64,000 nt of DNA from Mesorhizobium sp. M1B.F.Ca.ET.045.04.1.1 (GTDB lineage: Bacteria > Pseudomonadota > Alphaproteobacteria > Rhizobiales > Rhizobiaceae): positions 806,001 to 870,000 of the forward strand of contig NZ_CP034448.1 of the NCBI RefSeq assembly GCF_003952465.1, in the 5' to 3' direction. The notes below the pieces were generated by a model. That model was not told the origin of the DNA and searched no databases. It worked only from the letters and a program-made list of their open reading frames with translations. The position numbers and the translations under genes are program-made. Below, piece by piece: positions 37,899-47,448 of this stretch (its first letter is position 1; each line of letters starts with the position of its first letter).

Positions 37899-39428
37899 AT
37901 GGTGGCGCGAGTTCGCACGGTGGCTTTCCAGGGCATCGAGGCGGTGCCGGTCGATGTCCAGGTGATGATCGCGCCGGGCAAGGTCGGCATGCAGATCGTC
38001 GGCCTGCCGGACAAGGCGGTGGCCGAAAGCCGCGAACGCGTGCAGGCCGCGCTTCATGCATCTGGCCTGTCGATGCCGTCGAAGAAAGTCACCGTCAATC
38101 TGGCGCCGGCGGATCTGCCCAAGGAAGGCAGCCACTACGACCTGCCGATCGCGCTTGGGCTGATGGCCGCACTTGGCGCCATTCCGGGCGACATGCTGGC
38201 CGGCTATGTCGTGCTCGGCGAACTGTCGCTCGACGGCACCATAGCGGCGGTGGCCGGAGCGCTACCGGCGGCGATCGGCGCCAATGCCGAGGGCAAGGGC
38301 CTGATCTGCCCGTTTGCCTGCGGGCCGGAGGCGGCCTGGGCCGGCAAGGATTTCGACATTCTGGCGCCGCGCAGCCTGATCGCCGTCGCCAACCACTTTC
38401 GCGGAACGCAGGTGCTGTCGCGCCCCGAGGCCGGCATCCAGCTTGCAGCGCGCGACCTGCCGGACCTCGCCGACATCAAAGGCCAGGAAAGCGCCAAGCG
38501 GGCGCTCGAAGTGGCGGCGGCCGGCGGGCACAATCTGCTGATGGTCGGACCGCCCGGATCGGGCAAGTCGATGCTGGCGCAAAGGCTGCCCTCGATCCTG
38601 CCGCCGCTGGCGCCGAAGGAGCTGCTGGAAGTCTCGATGATCGCTTCCGTTGCCGGCGAACTCGGCGAAGGCAAGCTCACCGACCGGCGGCCGTTCCGCG
38701 CCCCGCATCATTCGGCCTCGATGGCGGCGATGGTGGGCGGCGGCTTGCGCGTGCGGCCGGGCGAAGTGTCGCTTGCCCATCACGGCGTGCTCTTCCTCGA
38801 CGAGTTGCCGGAATTCACGCCGCAGACGCTGGATGCGCTGCGCCAGCCGCTGGAGACCGGCGACTGCGTGATCGCGCGCGCCAACCATCGTGTCACCTAT
38901 CCGGCGCGCATCCAGCTGGTGGCGGCGATGAACCCGTGCCGCTGCGGCATGTCGGGCGAGCCCGGCTATCGCTGCCTGCGCGGCGACCGCTGCCGCACCG
39001 AATACCAGGCGCGCATCTCCGGCCCGCTGCTCGACCGCATCGACCTCAGGATCGAAGTGCCGGCGGTCTCGGCGAGCGACCTGATCCGGCCGGACAAGGC
39101 CGAGACGAGCGCCGCGGTCGCGCAGCGTGTCGCCCGCGCCCGCGCCATCCAGCGTGAGCGGCTGGAAAAGCTGGGCGCCTCCGCCACCACCAACGCGCAT
39201 TGCCCGCCTTCGGTCGTCGAGGAGATCGCCAAGCCCGACGCCGCCGGTCTGACGCTGCTCAAGGACGCCAGCGAAAAACTCGCCTTTTCGGCGCGGGCCT
39301 ATCATCGCGTTTTGAAAGTGGCGCGCACGCTGGCCGACCTCGACGCCAGCGAAACAGTCGGCCGCATCCATCTCGCCGAAGCGATCTCCTACCGGATGAG
39401 CGCGGAACGCATGGCGCAGGCGGCGTAG
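37899..39428 (+). CDS. comM: YifB family Mg-chelatase-like AAA ATPase (ComM)
   Basis: The 509-residue protein has an N-terminal Lon-protease-like domain (to about 170), a Mg-chelatase-type AAA+ core with Walker A GPPGSGKS and Walker B GVLFLDELPEF, a NPCRCG zinc-like motif and a C-terminal Mg-chelatase domain. ComM is a hexameric helicase that drives branch migration during natural transformation and recombination. The ATG at 37899 is used. Confidence 0.94.
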   Translation: MVARVRTVAFQGIEAVPVDVQVMIAPGKVGMQIVGLPDKAVAESRERVQAALHASGLSMPSKKVTVNLAPADLPKEGSHYDLPIALGLMAALGAIPGDMLAGYVVLGELSLDGTIAAVAGALPAAIGANAEGKGLICPFACGPEAAWAGKDFDILAPRSLIAVANHFRGTQVLSRPEAGIQLAARDLPDLADIKGQESAKRALEVAAAGGHNLLMVGPPGSGKSMLAQRLPSILPPLAPKELLEVSMIASVAGELGEGKLTDRRPFRAPHHSASMAAMVGGGLRVRPGEVSLAHHGVLFLDELPEFTPQTLDALRQPLETGDCVIARANHRVTYPARIQLVAAMNPCRCGMSGEPGYRCLRGDRCRTEYQARISGPLLDRIDLRIEVPAVSASDLIRPDKAETSAAVAQRVARARAIQRERLEKLGASATTNAHCPPSVVEEIAKPDAAGLTLLKDASEKLAFSARAYHRVLKVARTLADLDASETVGRIHLAEAISYRMSAERMAQAA

Positions 39429-39495
39429 TCACAAGAAACCGCGCGGGGACCGGGTCCGCTTCTTCACGCGGCTCCGCTTGCTCTTGCTTTCCTCT

Positions 39496-40089
39496 TCATT
39501 GGATCCCAGGGATCAGCTTCTGCAACGTCGGCGCCATGATCGTGGCGAAAGCCGCGGTATCGCCATAGGCTCGCGCGGAAAGCATCGCTCCGTGAACGGT
39601 CGCCATGAAGGCCTCCGCCTCGACACGCGGCGTTGCGGAAATTGTCAATGCGCCTTTCCCGACGCCCCGCTCGATGACACCGGTCAGCCAACCCGAGAGA
39701 AATTGAAAATACGCCCGGACCTCCACGGCAACCTCGGGCGGAAGGGCCGGAAGTTCGCTGGCGAGCAAGGCGCAGACGCAGAACGGCCGGCTCGCATCCT
39801 CAATGCAGCGAGCCCAGAAGCCGGCGTAGGTTCGAAGCAACTCAGGCGACTCAGGCACATTGCGCTCAAGCTCCGCCATGCCCGTGACGGCATCCTCGAG
39901 GTAGCGCCTGACCAGGGTCTGCACCAGATCGACCTTGCTGGGGAAATGGTGGTGGATGCTGGCTTTGCGGATGCCGATCACCTCGGCGATATCGGCGTAG
40001 CTGAACCCGTTGTAGCCGCCGGCGACGATGAAGCGTCGCGCGGCGGCCAGGATGTCATCGGCAGTGTTCGAGGGCTTGTTCATAGACAT
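39496..40089 (-). CDS. TetR/AcrR family transcriptional regulator
   Basis: The 197-residue protein has an N-terminal helix-turn-helix (ILAAARRFIVAGGYNGFSYADIAEVIGIRKASIHHHFPSK begins near residue 13) and a ligand-binding C-terminus. It starts 24 bases after the DUF308 stop on the same strand, so the regulator is second in a two-gene operon. A palindromic operator over the promoter of that operon suggests autorepression. Confidence 0.93.
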   Translation of the reverse strand: MSMNKPSNTADDILAAARRFIVAGGYNGFSYADIAEVIGIRKASIHHHFPSKVDLVQTLVRRYLEDAVTGMAELERNVPESPELLRTYAGFWARCIEDASRPFCVCALLASELPALPPEVAVEVRAYFQFLSGWLTGVIERGVGKGALTISATPRVEAEAFMATVHGAMLSARAYGDTAAFATIMAPTLQKLIPGIQ

Positions 40090-40113
40090 GCCTAACGTCC
40101 AGCGGAGAAAACC

Positions 40114-40704
40114 TCAACTCACGGCCCGCGGCGACTTGCGAAGGGCACCGCCGACCGACAGCCACACGGCGGACACGAGGAAGTAGAAGGCGCCGAAAGC
40201 GGCATAGGGCGCAACGTTGGCGATGCCAATAGCCTCCGTACCCGTCGCCATCTTTACGAAGAAGAGGCCGGCCAGCGCCGATTGGGCGCCGCTCAGGATC
40301 ATCGCCCACTGGGCGCCGTTGATTTTCCAGCGACGCACCGCGGTCAGCAGCTGAAAAGCGCCGGAGACAACGGCCCAGACACCATAGACCGAGAGCACCG
40401 CATTCATGCTGCGGCCAAGCGCGATGGCGACAGCAATCGTGGCGACGATGCTGACGACGACGTTGAGCAGCTGCGACTTATTGCGGCCGAGCCCGCCGCT
40501 GCGCTGCGCGTCGACATAGTTCGCGAGCGCGTCCCACACGGGGTAGGCGATCAGCGTGACAGCGGCGAGCGGTGGATTGTTTTTCGCGATGGTGAAAGCC
40601 ACAGCAACCCAAGCCGCCGATACGGCGAACCGCAGATAATAGTAGCTCTTGAGCCAGGTATTTGATTGCGGGGCGCGGCTTTGATCGTTCATTTGTACAG
40701 ACAT
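40114..40704 (-). CDS. DUF308-like integral membrane protein
   Basis: The 196-residue protein has about six hydrophobic helices in short hairpin pairs (YYYLRFAVSAAWVAVAFTIA, AVLSVYGVWAVVSGAFQLLTAV, FGAFYFLVSAVWLSV), like HdeD/DUF308 proteins. The function is unknown; relatives are linked to stress. It is the first gene before the TetR regulator and is probably repressed by it. The ATG at 40704 is chosen; 40692 is also possible. Confidence 0.7.
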   Translation of the reverse strand: MSVQMNDQSRAPQSNTWLKSYYYLRFAVSAAWVAVAFTIAKNNPPLAAVTLIAYPVWDALANYVDAQRSGGLGRNKSQLLNVVVSIVATIAVAIALGRSMNAVLSVYGVWAVVSGAFQLLTAVRRWKINGAQWAMILSGAQSALAGLFFVKMATGTEAIGIANVAPYAAFGAFYFLVSAVWLSVGGALRKSPRAVS

Positions 40705-40727
40705 GATGGATCTCTCGTTTGACAAGC

Positions 40728-40760
40728 CTTCCAACTAGTAGGTAGATTACGAATCGTCAA
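40728..40760 (-). promoter_or_regulatory. TetR operator and promoter of the DUF308-tetR operon
   Basis: CTTCCAACTAGTAGGTAG (40728-40745) is an 18-base palindrome of the form CTNCCNACTAGTNGGNAG. On the minus strand, TTGACG (complement of 40755-40760) is a -35, and 17 bases on, TAGTTG (complement of 40732-40737) is the -10, lying inside the palindrome. Repressor binding would block polymerase. Confidence 0.7.
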
Positions 40761-40899
40761 GGCGTTCAAGGCTGGTTGCCGCTCACCTCGGCATCTCTTT
40801 TGTGTGATCGGCGCTCGCTAGCTCGCCAGCCCGGCGCTGGCCGAAAGCCTCCCAGGCTGCGCGGCACGCGGTTGTGTGCGTCAAGTTCTGCAAAAAGGG

Positions 40900-41087
40900 G
40901 CGACCATGATGGCTGGTCATGCGGCTTGTCGCAGAGGGTGGCCGCGAAGCGGCCGCGTGGGGTCCTGCGCGGCGCCGACTCCCACCCCAACCAGGCGCCT
41001 TCGAAACAAGCCTGAAAAAGTCGAGTCTCTCACCGGTGAACCCGCTTCGCGGCCACCCTCCCCTCAACGGAAAGGTGAACGCCGCGG
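40900..41087. other. Intergenic region with decayed palindromic sequence
   Basis: The region contains GTGGCCGCGAAGCGGCCGC and, at about 41044-41060, CGCTTCGCGGCCACCCTCCC, which resemble arms of families B and C but in degraded form. No gene is supported. It lies directly downstream of the glcB stop. Confidence 0.4.
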
Positions 41088-43256
41088 CTACCGGTCCTTC
41101 GCCTTCAGCTCCAGCCGCCGCGCATGCAGCACCGGCTCGGTGTAGCCGTTGGGCTGGCTCGTGCCCTTGAACACCAGGTCGCAGGCGGCCTGGAAGGCGA
41201 TCGACTTGTCGAAATCCGGCGCCATCGGGCGGTAGAGCGGGTCGCCGACATTCTGGCGGTCGACGATCGCCGCCATGCGCTGCAGCGAGTCCCTGACCTG
41301 GATCTCCGAGCACACCTTGTGGCGCAGCCAGTTGGCGATGTGCTGCGAGGAGATGCGCAGCGTGGCGCGGTCCTCCATCAGGCCGACATCGTTGATGTCG
41401 GGCACTTTCGAGCAGCCGACGCCCTGGTCGATCCAGCGCACGACATAGCCGAGGATGCCCTGCGCATTGTTGTCGAGCTCGCGCTGGATCTCGTCCGGCG
41501 TCCAGTTCGGCCGCACCGCCACCGGCACCGACAGAATGTCGTCGAGCCTGGCCTTCGGCCGGCTCTTCAGCGCCGCCTGCACGGCGTTGACGTCGACCTT
41601 GTGATAGTGGGTGGCGTGCAGCGTCGCGGCCGTCGGCGACGGCACCCAGGCGGTGTTGGCGCCGGCCTTGGGATGCGCGATCTTCTCAGCCAGCATCGCC
41701 GCCATCAAATCGGGCATCGCCCACATGCCCTTGCCGATCTGGGCATGGCCGGCGAGCCCGCATTCGAGCCCTATGTCGACGTTCCAGGCTTCGTAGGCGG
41801 AGATCCAGGCGGCCTGCTTCATGTCGCCCTTGCGGATCATCGGGCCGGCTTCCATCGAGGTGTGGATCTCGTCGCCGGTGCGGTCGAGGAAGCCGGTGTT
41901 GATGAACACCACGCGCTCTCTCGCGGCGCGGATCGCCTCCTTGAGGTTGACGGTGGTGCGCCGCTCCTCATCCATGATGCCCATCTTGATGGTGTTTTTG
42001 GGCATGCCGAGCAGGGCCTCGACGCGGTCGAAGATCTCGACGGCGAAGGCGACCTCTTCCGGCCCGTGCATCTTGGGCTTCACCACATACATCGAGCCGG
42101 CGCGGGAATTGGCGCGGCGGCCGTTTTCGCCGACATCGTGCAGCGCGATCAGCGCGGTGAGCGCCGCATCCATGATGCCTTCCGGCACTTCGTTGCCGTC
42201 GCGGTCGGTTATCGCGGGGTTGGTCATCAGGTGGCCGACATTCCTCACCAGCATCAGCGAGCGGCCGGGCAGCGTGAGCGTGCCGCCGCCGCGCGAGGTG
42301 TAGGTACGGTCCAGATTGAGCTTGCGGACAAAAGTCTTGCCGGCCTTGGTGATCTCTTCCGCCAGGTCGCCCTTCATCAGGCCGAGCCAGTTGCGGTAGA
42401 CGACGACCTTGTCCTCGGCGTCCACCGCGGCGACCGAATCCTCGCAGTCCTGGATGGTGGTCAGCGCCGCTTCGAGGAGAACGTCGGCGATGCCGGCCGG
42501 ATCGGTCTTGCCGATCGGGTTGGCGCGGTCGATGACGATCTCGATATGCAGGCCGTTCTTGACCAGCAGCACGGCTTCCGGCGTGGCCGCATCGCCGCGA
42601 TAGCCGATGAACTGCCTGGGATCGGCGAGCGTGGTGGCGCCGGCGCCCTCGCCCGCTTTAAGCGCGCCGTTCGCCACCGAGAGCCCGTTGACGCCGGCCC
42701 ATTTGCCGGTGGTGAGCGGCGCGGACTGGTCGAGGAAATCCCTGGCCCAGGCGATGACCTTGGCGCCGCGCGTGGGGTTGAAACCCTTGCCCTTCTCGGT
42801 GCCTCCCGTCTCGGGGATGGCGTCGGTGCCGTAGAGCGCATCGTAGAGCGAGCCCCAGCGGGCGTTGGCGGCATTGAGCGCATAGCGCGCATTCATCACC
42901 GGCACGACGAGCTGCGGCCCGGCGACGACGGCGATCTCGGGATCGACATGTTCCGTGCTGACGCTGAAGGCCGGGCCTTCCGGCACGAGGTAGCCGATCT
43001 CCTTGAGGAACTCCTTGTAGGGCTCCATGTCAACCGGCGCGCCGTTGGCGCGGTACCAGTCGTCGAGCTTTACCTGCATGGCATCGCGTTTGGCGAGCAG
43101 CGCGCGGTTCTTCGGCGCGAGGTCGTGGACGATTGCCGAAAAGCCGCTCCAGAATTTTTCCGGATCGATGCCGGTGCCGGGCGTGGCCTCCTCGGCCACG
43201 AAGTCATGGAGCTCCCGGGCGATTTGCAACCCGGCGATCTCGATGCGGTCGGTCAT
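41088..43256 (-). CDS. glcB: Malate synthase G
   Basis: The enzyme condenses glyoxylate with acetyl-CoA to malate. The 722-residue product matches the normal length of isoform G. It contains the TIM-barrel motifs with [10 protein letters not shown], the metal-binding [37 protein letters not shown] and the [14 protein letters not shown] region. The start at 43256 has GGAGA upstream. It serves glyoxylate shunt or glycolate use. Confidence 0.97.
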   Translation of the reverse strand: MTDRIEIAGLQIARELHDFVAEEATPGTGIDPEKFWSGFSAIVHDLAPKNRALLAKRDAMQVKLDDWYRANGAPVDMEPYKEFLKEIGYLVPEGPAFSVSTEHVDPEIAVVAGPQLVVPVMNARYALNAANARWGSLYDALYGTDAIPETGGTEKGKGFNPTRGAKVIAWARDFLDQSAPLTTGKWAGVNGLSVANGALKAGEGAGATTLADPRQFIGYRGDAATPEAVLLVKNGLHIEIVIDRANPIGKTDPAGIADVLLEAALTTIQDCEDSVAAVDAEDKVVVYRNWLGLMKGDLAEEITKAGKTFVRKLNLDRTYTSRGGGTLTLPGRSLMLVRNVGHLMTNPAITDRDGNEVPEGIMDAALTALIALHDVGENGRRANSRAGSMYVVKPKMHGPEEVAFAVEIFDRVEALLGMPKNTIKMGIMDEERRTTVNLKEAIRAARERVVFINTGFLDRTGDEIHTSMEAGPMIRKGDMKQAAWISAYEAWNVDIGLECGLAGHAQIGKGMWAMPDLMAAMLAEKIAHPKAGANTAWVPSPTAATLHATHYHKVDVNAVQAALKSRPKARLDDILSVPVAVRPNWTPDEIQRELDNNAQGILGYVVRWIDQGVGCSKVPDINDVGLMEDRATLRISSQHIANWLRHKVCSEIQVRDSLQRMAAIVDRQNVGDPLYRPMAPDFDKSIAFQAACDLVFKGTSQPNGYTEPVLHARRLELKAKDR

Positions 43257-43340
43257 CAGCACGTCTCCAGATATAAGGCTTTGCCGGGCCTTTGGCACGC
43301 CGGGGTTCAAGGGTCAATTCGGCTTAGGGTTAAGTAGGGC

Positions 43341-43503
43341 GGCGGGGCCCTCCCTTCTCCCCTTGTGGGAGAAGGTGGATCGGCGCGCAAGCGCCGAGAC
43401 GGATGAGGGGTGTTCCAGCGGAGTGAGACGTCGGCTTTCCCTGGAACACCCCTCATCCGTCGCCTTCGGCGACACCTTCTCCCACAAGGGGAGAAGGGAA
43501 GGC
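43341..43503. repeat. Family B palindromic repeat, copy 1
   Basis: The outer arms are CTTCTCCCCTTGTGGGAGAA and TTCTCCCACAAGGGGAGAAG. The inner hairpins are GGCGCGCAAGCGCC and CGTCGCCTTCGGCGAC, with two GATGAGGGGTGTTCCA/ TGGAACACCCCTCATC arms facing each other. This is a typical multi-hairpin intergenic mosaic, recurring six more times in the window. Confidence 0.9.
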
Positions 43504-43507
43504 GCCT

Positions 43508-44731
43508 TCACACCGCAATCCTTGGCCGCCCCGAGGCCACCGCCACCACATGCGCCTCGATGAACATACGCTGTCCCTCGATGGTCGAGACCTTGAACTC
43601 GGTGGAAACGCCGATCTCGGCGCTGTCGGTGCCGGCGTCCTTGGCCCGTTCGGCGACGATCGCGCGGACATCGGCTTGCGCCGCCGCGATCGCCGCCGCC
43701 TCGTCGGTGAAATCGCGCACGGTTTGGCCCGAGGCGAGGCGGAACAGCCCTTCCTTCGGCTGGCTGACGCGGGCTTCGGCCGAGACGCGCACCTGGCCGA
43801 CGACGGCACCCAGCGCGTTGGCGACATCGGTATCCTCCGGCACGATGCAGCCATTGCCGACCAGCGGGGGCAGGCCGGCATAGTGCAGCGGCGCCGAGGC
43901 GCCGAGGCCGATCACCGGGCGGTCGAGCGCGACGGTGAGCCGAGCGATGCCGGGATGGGCGTCGACAGCGCGCTGCACCAGCGCATGCGCGACGGTCGCG
44001 GCGCCGTCGAGCCCGTCCTCGGCGAAAGCGGTTTCGAGGATGTATTCGGCCGACCAGCGGGTCAGCGTGATGAGCACGCGCTCGGCGATCGCTTCGGGCG
44101 TCGCCGCGATCGTCTGGCCGCGGCCGTCGCGGCGGCGGGAAAACAGCTCGGCGCCGAGGCGCGCGGCGGCGGGGTCCCAATTCGACTGCTTGCCGAGCAC
44201 GTGGGCGGCATCCGACGGCGTGAAGCCGCAATTGTGCACGAGCCCGCGCGCGACCAGCCGGTTGAGCGTGGCGTTCTGGGCATTGGAGGTGAGCAGCCGG
44301 TCGAGCGCCAGCGGCACCGCGCCGATCGCCTCGTAGAGCTTTGCCTCCGGCCCGGTAAGGCCGGCGGCGAGGCGGTCCGGCACGCCGGTGCGTACGGCAA
44401 AGCGGCCGTCCATGCGGCCGGGGTTCGGCGCCCGCAGCTGCCGTTCCAGCTCGGCGGTGACCGCCTCGCCATGCGCCATGCCGGCGAGCGCCAGCGGCAC
44501 CAGGCGGCGCGGTCCGAGCAGGATCTTTGGCACAAGCGCGCCGTCTTCCAGCGCCACTTCGGAATCGCCGCCGAGGCCGAAGGTGCGCATGGCGACGGCT
44601 TCCACCATGGTGCGGAAGCCGCCGACGGTGGCGCCTTCCGGATCGAGGCGCGGCCGACCCTGGTCCAGCACGGCGACGTCCGTCGTGGTGCCGCCGATGT
44701 CCGACACCATGGCGTCGTCGAGCCCGGTCAT
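43508..44731 (-). pseudogene. Hydantoinase/oxoprolinase family protein, C-terminal part of a broken gene
   Basis: The 407-residue frame begins MTGLDDAMVSDIGGTTTDVAVLDQG, the middle of an HyuA/OxoProlinase A-type ATP-dependent amidohydrolase. The matching N-terminal half is the next ORF upstream. The frame continues upstream of its ATG as TVGPAASLVGARH, which should be joined to the first half, so the gene has been split by a frameshifting deletion. An ATGA overlap at 44728-44731 could in principle allow coupled translation of two pieces. Confidence 0.8.
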
Positions 44732-45504
44732 GTGGCGGGCGCCGACCAGGCTGGCGGCCGGGCCGACGGTCCGAGGCCCGCCGACACCAGCGCGCCGTCG
44801 CCGCGCACCACCATCAGCGGCGCGGCGATGCCGCGATGACCAAGAAAGCCTTCGGTCGCCGCCACCAGCCGGTCGATCATCGAGATCAGCCGGGCGTTGA
44901 GCAGCGTGGTCAGCGCGCGGCGCGGCCCGCCGAGCTTGGCGGACAATTCATGGCTGGCGGTGACGGGAAGGCCGGTCTTGTCGCGGATCAGGTCGCGGGC
45001 GGCGAGCTCATGCGCCGGATTGCGGGTGGCGAAATAGGCGCAGACGGCAAAGCCCGACACCGACCGCCCAAGCTCCGGCAGCGCCGCCTCGAGGCCGGAA
45101 AGGTCGAGCTTGGCGGCATTGCCGTGCACGTCATGGCCGCCGGGGCAGAACACCACCGGATCGGTGCCGAGCGCCGTCTTCAGCCCGTCGCGTGCCAGGT
45201 CGGCCTCCGAAAAGCCGATCATGACCAGCGCCACGCGGCCGCCCTGGCCCTCGACCAGCGCGTTGGTGGCCAAGGTGGTGGACATCGACACCAGTTTTAT
45301 GGCGGCCGGATCGGTGCCTGCCTTTTCCAGCACCGCATCGACCGCGCCGGAAATGCCGACCGCGAGATCGTGACGGGTGGTCAGCGCCTTGGCCTTGGCC
45401 AGCACCTTGCCTTTCGGATTTCCTTCCTCCGACCACAGCACGGCATCGGTATAGGTGCCGCCGGTATCGATGCCGAGGAAAAGAGGGTGAGGTTTGGCGA
45501 TCAT
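44728..45504 (-). pseudogene. Hydantoinase/oxoprolinase family protein, N-terminal part of a broken gene
   Basis: The 258-residue frame has the ATPase-type N-terminal domain: FLGIDTGGTYTDAVL and STTLATNALVEGQGGR. After GDGALVSA the family should continue with about a dozen residues ending in SGPAAS, but here the reading shifts into GLGPSARPPAWSAPAT and stops. About 25 bases appear missing near 44765-44785. Intact proteins of this type are near 690 residues. No hyuB partner lies next to it. Confidence 0.8.
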
Positions 45505-45628
45505 TTCTGGGCTGCAAGTCCGGACAACAGGTTTGGTGCCCTGCCCTTAGCCGATACGGGCTGACGGATAAAGGTGAGAGAGATGGGCCAAGGATGGAGC
45601 GTGGCGCTATGGAGGATTTATTGAGACG

Positions 45629-45798
45629 TCGGCGGGACAGCACCCCCCTCTGGCCTGCCGGCCATCTCCCCCTCAAGGGGGAGATCAGATGTCGCGGACG
45701 CTTTCGCCAGTCGCCAACGTTGCAGAAACAGCGCCGGCGCCCGAGCTGCCAATCTCCCCCTTGAGGGGGAGATGCCCGGCAGGGCAGAGGGGGGTGCC
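45629..45798. repeat. Family D palindromic repeat, copy 1
   Basis: The arms are CACCCCCCTCTGGCCTGCCG and GGCAGGGCAGAGGGGGGTG, with inner ATCTCCCCCTCAAGGGGGAGAT and its inverted partner. The centre carries the core module in reverse (CTTTCGCCAGTCGCCAACG). A copy is at 57578-57745. It occupies the gap between the broken hydantoinase gene and the cupredoxin gene. Confidence 0.88.
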
Positions 45799-45865
45799 TC
45801 GCGCCAACCTCTCTGCCTGCGGATCGACCTTTGGCGGGAGACTAGCAGCTCCCCGTCGGCTTCTC

Positions 45866-46168
45866 CTACTTCGCCGTAACAGTGCCCGTCATCGAGGTGT
45901 GGATCGCGCAATGGAACGGGTGCGCGCCGGCGGCCGATATTTTGACCTTGGCTCTCTTGCCCTTGGCGAGCTGGCCGGTATCGAAGGAACCGTCGTCCGC
46001 CGTGGCGGTGTGCGTCTTGGAATCGGCGTTGGTGAAGGTCACGGTGTCGCCGACGGCGACACTGATCTTGGCCGGATGGAATTTCATGTCCTTGATCTGG
46101 ACCGCATGATTGGCGGCGAAGGCGGGCATGGCGAAGGCAAGCAAGGCAAGAACGAGCACGGTACGCAT
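45866..46168 (-). CDS. Secreted cupredoxin (plastocyanin/amicyanin-like)
   Basis: The 100-residue protein has a cleavable signal peptide (to about residue 19, AFA-AN) and a small beta-sandwich. The type I copper ligands are all present: His53 (KTHTAT), Cys87, His90 and Met93 in PFHCAIHTSM. It is a periplasmic electron carrier whose partners are not evident from the neighbours. Confidence 0.93.
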   Translation of the reverse strand: MRTVLVLALLAFAMPAFAANHAVQIKDMKFHPAKISVAVGDTVTFTNADSKTHTATADDGSFDTGQLAKGKRAKVKISAAGAHPFHCAIHTSMTGTVTAK

Positions 46169-46228
46169 GGTGGATTTCCTCCCATGGGTTGTGTAGCTAC
46201 TCCTAAACTAACGTCGGCGCACCGCTTG

Positions 46229-46855
46229 TCATGCCACGAACCCCACCCTTTTATGGCTGCCATCGCAGAACGGCTTGTTGGCCGACTGCCCGCAGCGGCA
46301 GAGGAAGACCTTCGTGGTGCGGGCGATGGTGTGGCCGGTGCCCGTGACGATCTCGGCATTGCCTTCGAGCTTCAGCGGGCCGTTGACGGTGGGCGTCACG
46401 TTGAGCGGGCCATCCCGCACCTCGAGGACCTGCGCTTCCTTCAGCGGCGGCTCGCCGGTGGCGGAAAAGCCGGCCTTGATGTGGCTGTTGTCGCAGAAGG
46501 GCTTGTTCTGCGACTGGCCGCAGCGGCAGAGCGTGGCGCGATGGAAGGTCTCGTCGCCCAGCGCAATCTCGGCATGGACCGCCAGCGGGCCGTTTTCGCG
46601 CACGCGCACGGTGTTGACCACCGGCGGCTTTTCCTGCGGCCCGCCGTCTTTTCTGCTGTAGGTGATCGCGCCCGACGGGCAGTTCTCCGCCAGCGCCACC
46701 ACCTTCTCGACGCTTGCCGCGTCCGGATGGATCCACTCGCCCTTGGCGTTGGGCACGAAGACATGCGGGTTGCCGAGCACGCAGTTGCGCGAATGGATGC
46801 AGCGCTTGCCGCTGAAGGAAACGTCGATCTTCTCGCCTTCGACCGTGCCTGCCAT
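46229..46855 (-). CDS. CDGSH iron-sulfur domain protein with N-terminal divergent ferredoxin domain
   Basis: The 208-residue protein combines an N-terminal Fer4_19-type domain (Cys19, Cys25 and Cys59 in CIHSRNC...ENCPSGAI) with two CDGSH (mitoNEET-type) motifs: CRCGQSQNKPFCDNSH (Cys110, Cys112, Cys121, His125) and CRCGQSANKPFCDGSH (Cys186, Cys188, Cys197, His201). Each CDGSH motif can hold a labile 2Fe-2S cluster. A role in redox sensing or Fe-S handling is likely, but no specific pathway is known. Confidence 0.92.
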   Translation of the reverse strand: MAGTVEGEKIDVSFSGKRCIHSRNCVLGNPHVFVPNAKGEWIHPDAASVEKVVALAENCPSGAITYSRKDGGPQEKPPVVNTVRVRENGPLAVHAEIALGDETFHRATLCRCGQSQNKPFCDNSHIKAGFSATGEPPLKEAQVLEVRDGPLNVTPTVNGPLKLEGNAEIVTGTGHTIARTTKVFLCRCGQSANKPFCDGSHKRVGFVA

Positions 46856-46921
46856 GGGTGGGGTCTCCTGTTGGGGGTTGAAGGCGAGGCTAGGGTGGTG
46901 GTGCGGATGGCGTCAAGCACA

Positions 46922-46997
46922 AGCTCCCCTTCTCCCCCTGTGGGAGAAGGTGGCTCGGCGCGCAGCGCCGAGACGGATGAGAGGTGTTCCAGCTTGG
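46922..46997. repeat. Family B repeat, left half only
   Basis: This is the left half of a family B element (CTTCTCCCCCTGTGGGAGAA, GGCGCGCAGCGCC, GACGGATGAGAGGTGTTCCA). The complementary right half is not adjacent. It lies at 47449-47598, on the far side of the DUF559 gene. Confidence 0.85.
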
Positions 46998-47016
46998 CAA
47001 AGACGCCCGATCCGGC

Positions 47017-47388
47017 TCACCGCCAAGGCTGCAAGCTTTCATCGCGCACATAAGCGATGATCGTGTCGCAGACGGCGTTCAAATCTCTCAGGACATCATC
47101 ATTCCAGAACCGGAGCACGCGAAAGCCCCTGGCCTTCAATTCGGCATCGCGCTCTTGGTCGTGGCGGGACTCCGCATGCTGGCTGCCATCAATTTCGACG
47201 ATCAGCCGAGCCTCGGCACACACGAAATCCGCTACGAACCGGCCGATCGGCACCTGCCGCCGAAACTTTATCCCGTCCAGCCTTCGGCCACGCAGTTCCT
47301 GCCATAAACGGCTTTCCGCATCTGTTGCTTCGCGGCGCATCGTGCGCGCGAAGTTTCGTTTGGCTGGAGCTACGGGTTGATGCGGCAT
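47017..47388 (-). CDS. DUF559 (Vsr-like) endonuclease domain protein
   Basis: The 123-residue protein opens RNFARTMRREATDAESRLWQ and has GIKFRRQVPIGRFVADFVC, then LIVEIDGSQHAE, the D...E-x-D arrangement of the Vsr/PD-(D/E)XK-like fold, and RVLRFWNDDVL. Such proteins are abundant in rhizobia; nuclease activity is presumed. It sits between the two separated halves of a family B palindrome, which suggests that the gene entered or moves with such repeats. Confidence 0.9.
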   Translation of the reverse strand: MPHQPVAPAKRNFARTMRREATDAESRLWQELRGRRLDGIKFRRQVPIGRFVADFVCAEARLIVEIDGSQHAESRHDQERDAELKARGFRVLRFWNDDVLRDLNAVCDTIIAYVRDESLQPWR

Positions 47389-47448
47389 AGGGAAAGACTA
47401 GCCGGTCCTTGTGATCGCTCCAACAGCCAGCGCAGCGCTCCGTCGCGC

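Noticed and set aside
41124..43337. Long open frame (737 codons) on the plus strand opposite glcB
   Set aside because: It is the antisense shadow of a high-GC gene. It has Arg/His/Gly-rich composition and no family motifs, while the minus strand encodes a complete malate synthase G.
43550..44839. Plus-strand frame of 429 codons opposite the hydantoinase gene
   Set aside because: It is a shadow with GC-driven composition. The true gene, although broken, is on the minus strand.
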